Source of the DNA: Synergistaceae bacterium
GTDB taxonomy: Bacteria; Synergistota; Synergistia; Synergistales; Aminobacteriaceae
DNA length: 5,442 bases
Reading direction: 5' to 3'
Assembly: GCA_017446645.1 (NCBI GenBank)
Contig: JAFSQO010000161.1
Span: 1-5,442, forward strand
In this document: positions 4,941 to 5,442 of the stretch, in pieces
Layout of the letters: every line of letters starts with the position of its first letter
Numbering within the stretch: the first letter of the stretch is position 1
Program-made: the position numbers and the translations under genes
Notes under the pieces: model-generated
Databases searched by the model: none
What the model was told of the DNA's origin: nothing
The model's input: only the letters and a program-made list of their open reading frames with translations

Positions 4941-5442
4941 TTACTCGGTCAAAAATTGCTCGCCGATCTCGTAGACGTTGCCAGCTCCCATAGTAATCAG
5001 CAAATCGCCGGACTTTAACGAGGGCTTTATTGAGTCCAAAGCGTCGTCAAGTTTATTTATCAGGGTTATGGCTTTCTCGCTGAGTCTGGTTATCTCATCT
5101 GAAGAACTGTGCGATAACTCTTTCTCGCCGGCTGAGTAAACCGGCAGCAAAAATATTTCGTCAGCAAGATTCAAAGCGCGTGCTATATCAGGAGCAAACT
5201 TTGCTGTCCTCGAAAATCTGTGAGGCTGGTAAACTACTACGATTCTCTTATCAGGATAAATTCCGCGTACGGCCTTGAGAGTTGCCTTTATCTCTGACGG
5301 ATGATGGGCATAATCGTCCATGACCAGAATATTATCGCGAGTGCCCTTTACCTGCATTCTGCGTTCTGAGCCGTGGAAGTGCCTGAGAATTTGCGCTGAA
5401 GTCTCGAAGTCAACTCCGCACAATTCAGCAGCAGCCGTAGCA
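4941..5442 (-). CDS. murC: UDP-N-acetylmuramate--L-alanine ligase MurC, C-terminal part (5' end outside the window)
   Basis: MurC is the cytoplasmic ATP-dependent ligase that adds L-alanine to UDP-MurNAc, the first step of stem-peptide assembly. The frame is open at the right edge, and only about the last 166 residues are present. They cover the end of the central ATPase domain and the C-terminal domain. Recognisable motifs, in order, are an Ala-rich helix at the window edge, GSERRMQVKG, the strongly conserved DDYAHHPSEIKATL, VVYQPHRFSRTA, the LLPVYSAGE block and ITMGAGNVYEIG near the end. These match MurC rather than MurD, MurE or MurF; the DDYAHHP and QPHR-x-SR motifs are diagnostic. The stop is TAA (4941-4943), 5 nt before murB. 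MurC uses the product of MurB, so the two neighbours are consecutive pathway steps. The TTG at 5421-5423 is an internal Leu codon, not the start. Confidence 0.95.
   Translation of the reverse strand, partial: ATAAAELCGVDFETSAQILRHFHGSERRMQVKGTRDNILVMDDYAHHPSEIKATLKAVRGIYPDKRIVVVYQPHRFSRTAKFAPDIARALNLADEIFLLPVYSAGEKELSHSSSDEITRLSEKAITLINKLDDALDSIKPSLKSGDLLITMGAGNVYEIGEQFLTE

Noticed and set aside
5421..5423. TTG as the start of murC
   Set aside because: The frame continues upstream to the window edge with an Ala-rich helix typical of MurC, and most of the enzyme would be missing; the codon is an internal Leu.
1..5442. Mobile element, CRISPR array or defence system
   Set aside because: No transposase, integrase, spaced repeats or terminal inverted repeats are visible; all genes are co-directional core dcw genes apart from the unknown membrane protein.

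Overview
The window is a stretch of a division and cell wall (dcw) gene cluster. All six genes lie on the minus strand, so transcription runs from position 5442 towards position 1. In transcription order they are murC (3' part only), murB, an ftsQ/divIB-like gene, ftsA, ftsZ, and the 5' part of an unrecognised single-pass membrane protein gene that runs off the left edge. I see no RNA genes, CRISPR array, insertion sequence, prophage or horizontally acquired block.

The organism is a bacterium with a didermic or Gram-negative-like murC-murB-ftsQ-ftsA-ftsZ order and no ddl between murB and ftsQ. DNA composition is moderate in G+C, with A+T-rich intergenic gaps. The gene order and protein style (poorly conserved FtsQ, Q/P-rich FtsZ linker, GTG start) would fit Synergistota (Synergistetes). 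That placement is an inference from recall, not from a search.

Layout: murC (4941-5442) and murB (4069-4935) supply UDP-MurNAc-L-Ala and UDP-MurNAc for peptidoglycan precursors. murB is followed by ftsQ (3283-4062) after only 6 nt and in the same reading frame. A 77-bp gap with two 10-bp direct repeats, a 12-bp palindrome and a possible promoter precedes ftsA (1718-3205). A 91-bp A+T-rich gap with a good sigma70-type promoter (TTGTCA, 17 bp, TAAAAT) and a strong Shine-Dalgarno precedes ftsZ (334-1626). The last gene (1-374, incomplete) starts inside the end of ftsZ, and the 41-bp overlap encodes exactly the FtsZ C-terminal tail peptide.

Together the genes make the wall precursor and build the Z-ring: FtsZ polymer, FtsA membrane anchor, and FtsQ as the periplasmic/membrane scaffold. 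The most unusual points are in FtsA. Three acidic positions of its actin-type nucleotide site are replaced (Ser13, Cys219, Gly226), and it carries an extra acidic linker of about 88 residues before its membrane-targeting helix. The window otherwise looks like ordinary core chromosome, and I find no convincing evidence of a wholly new system.
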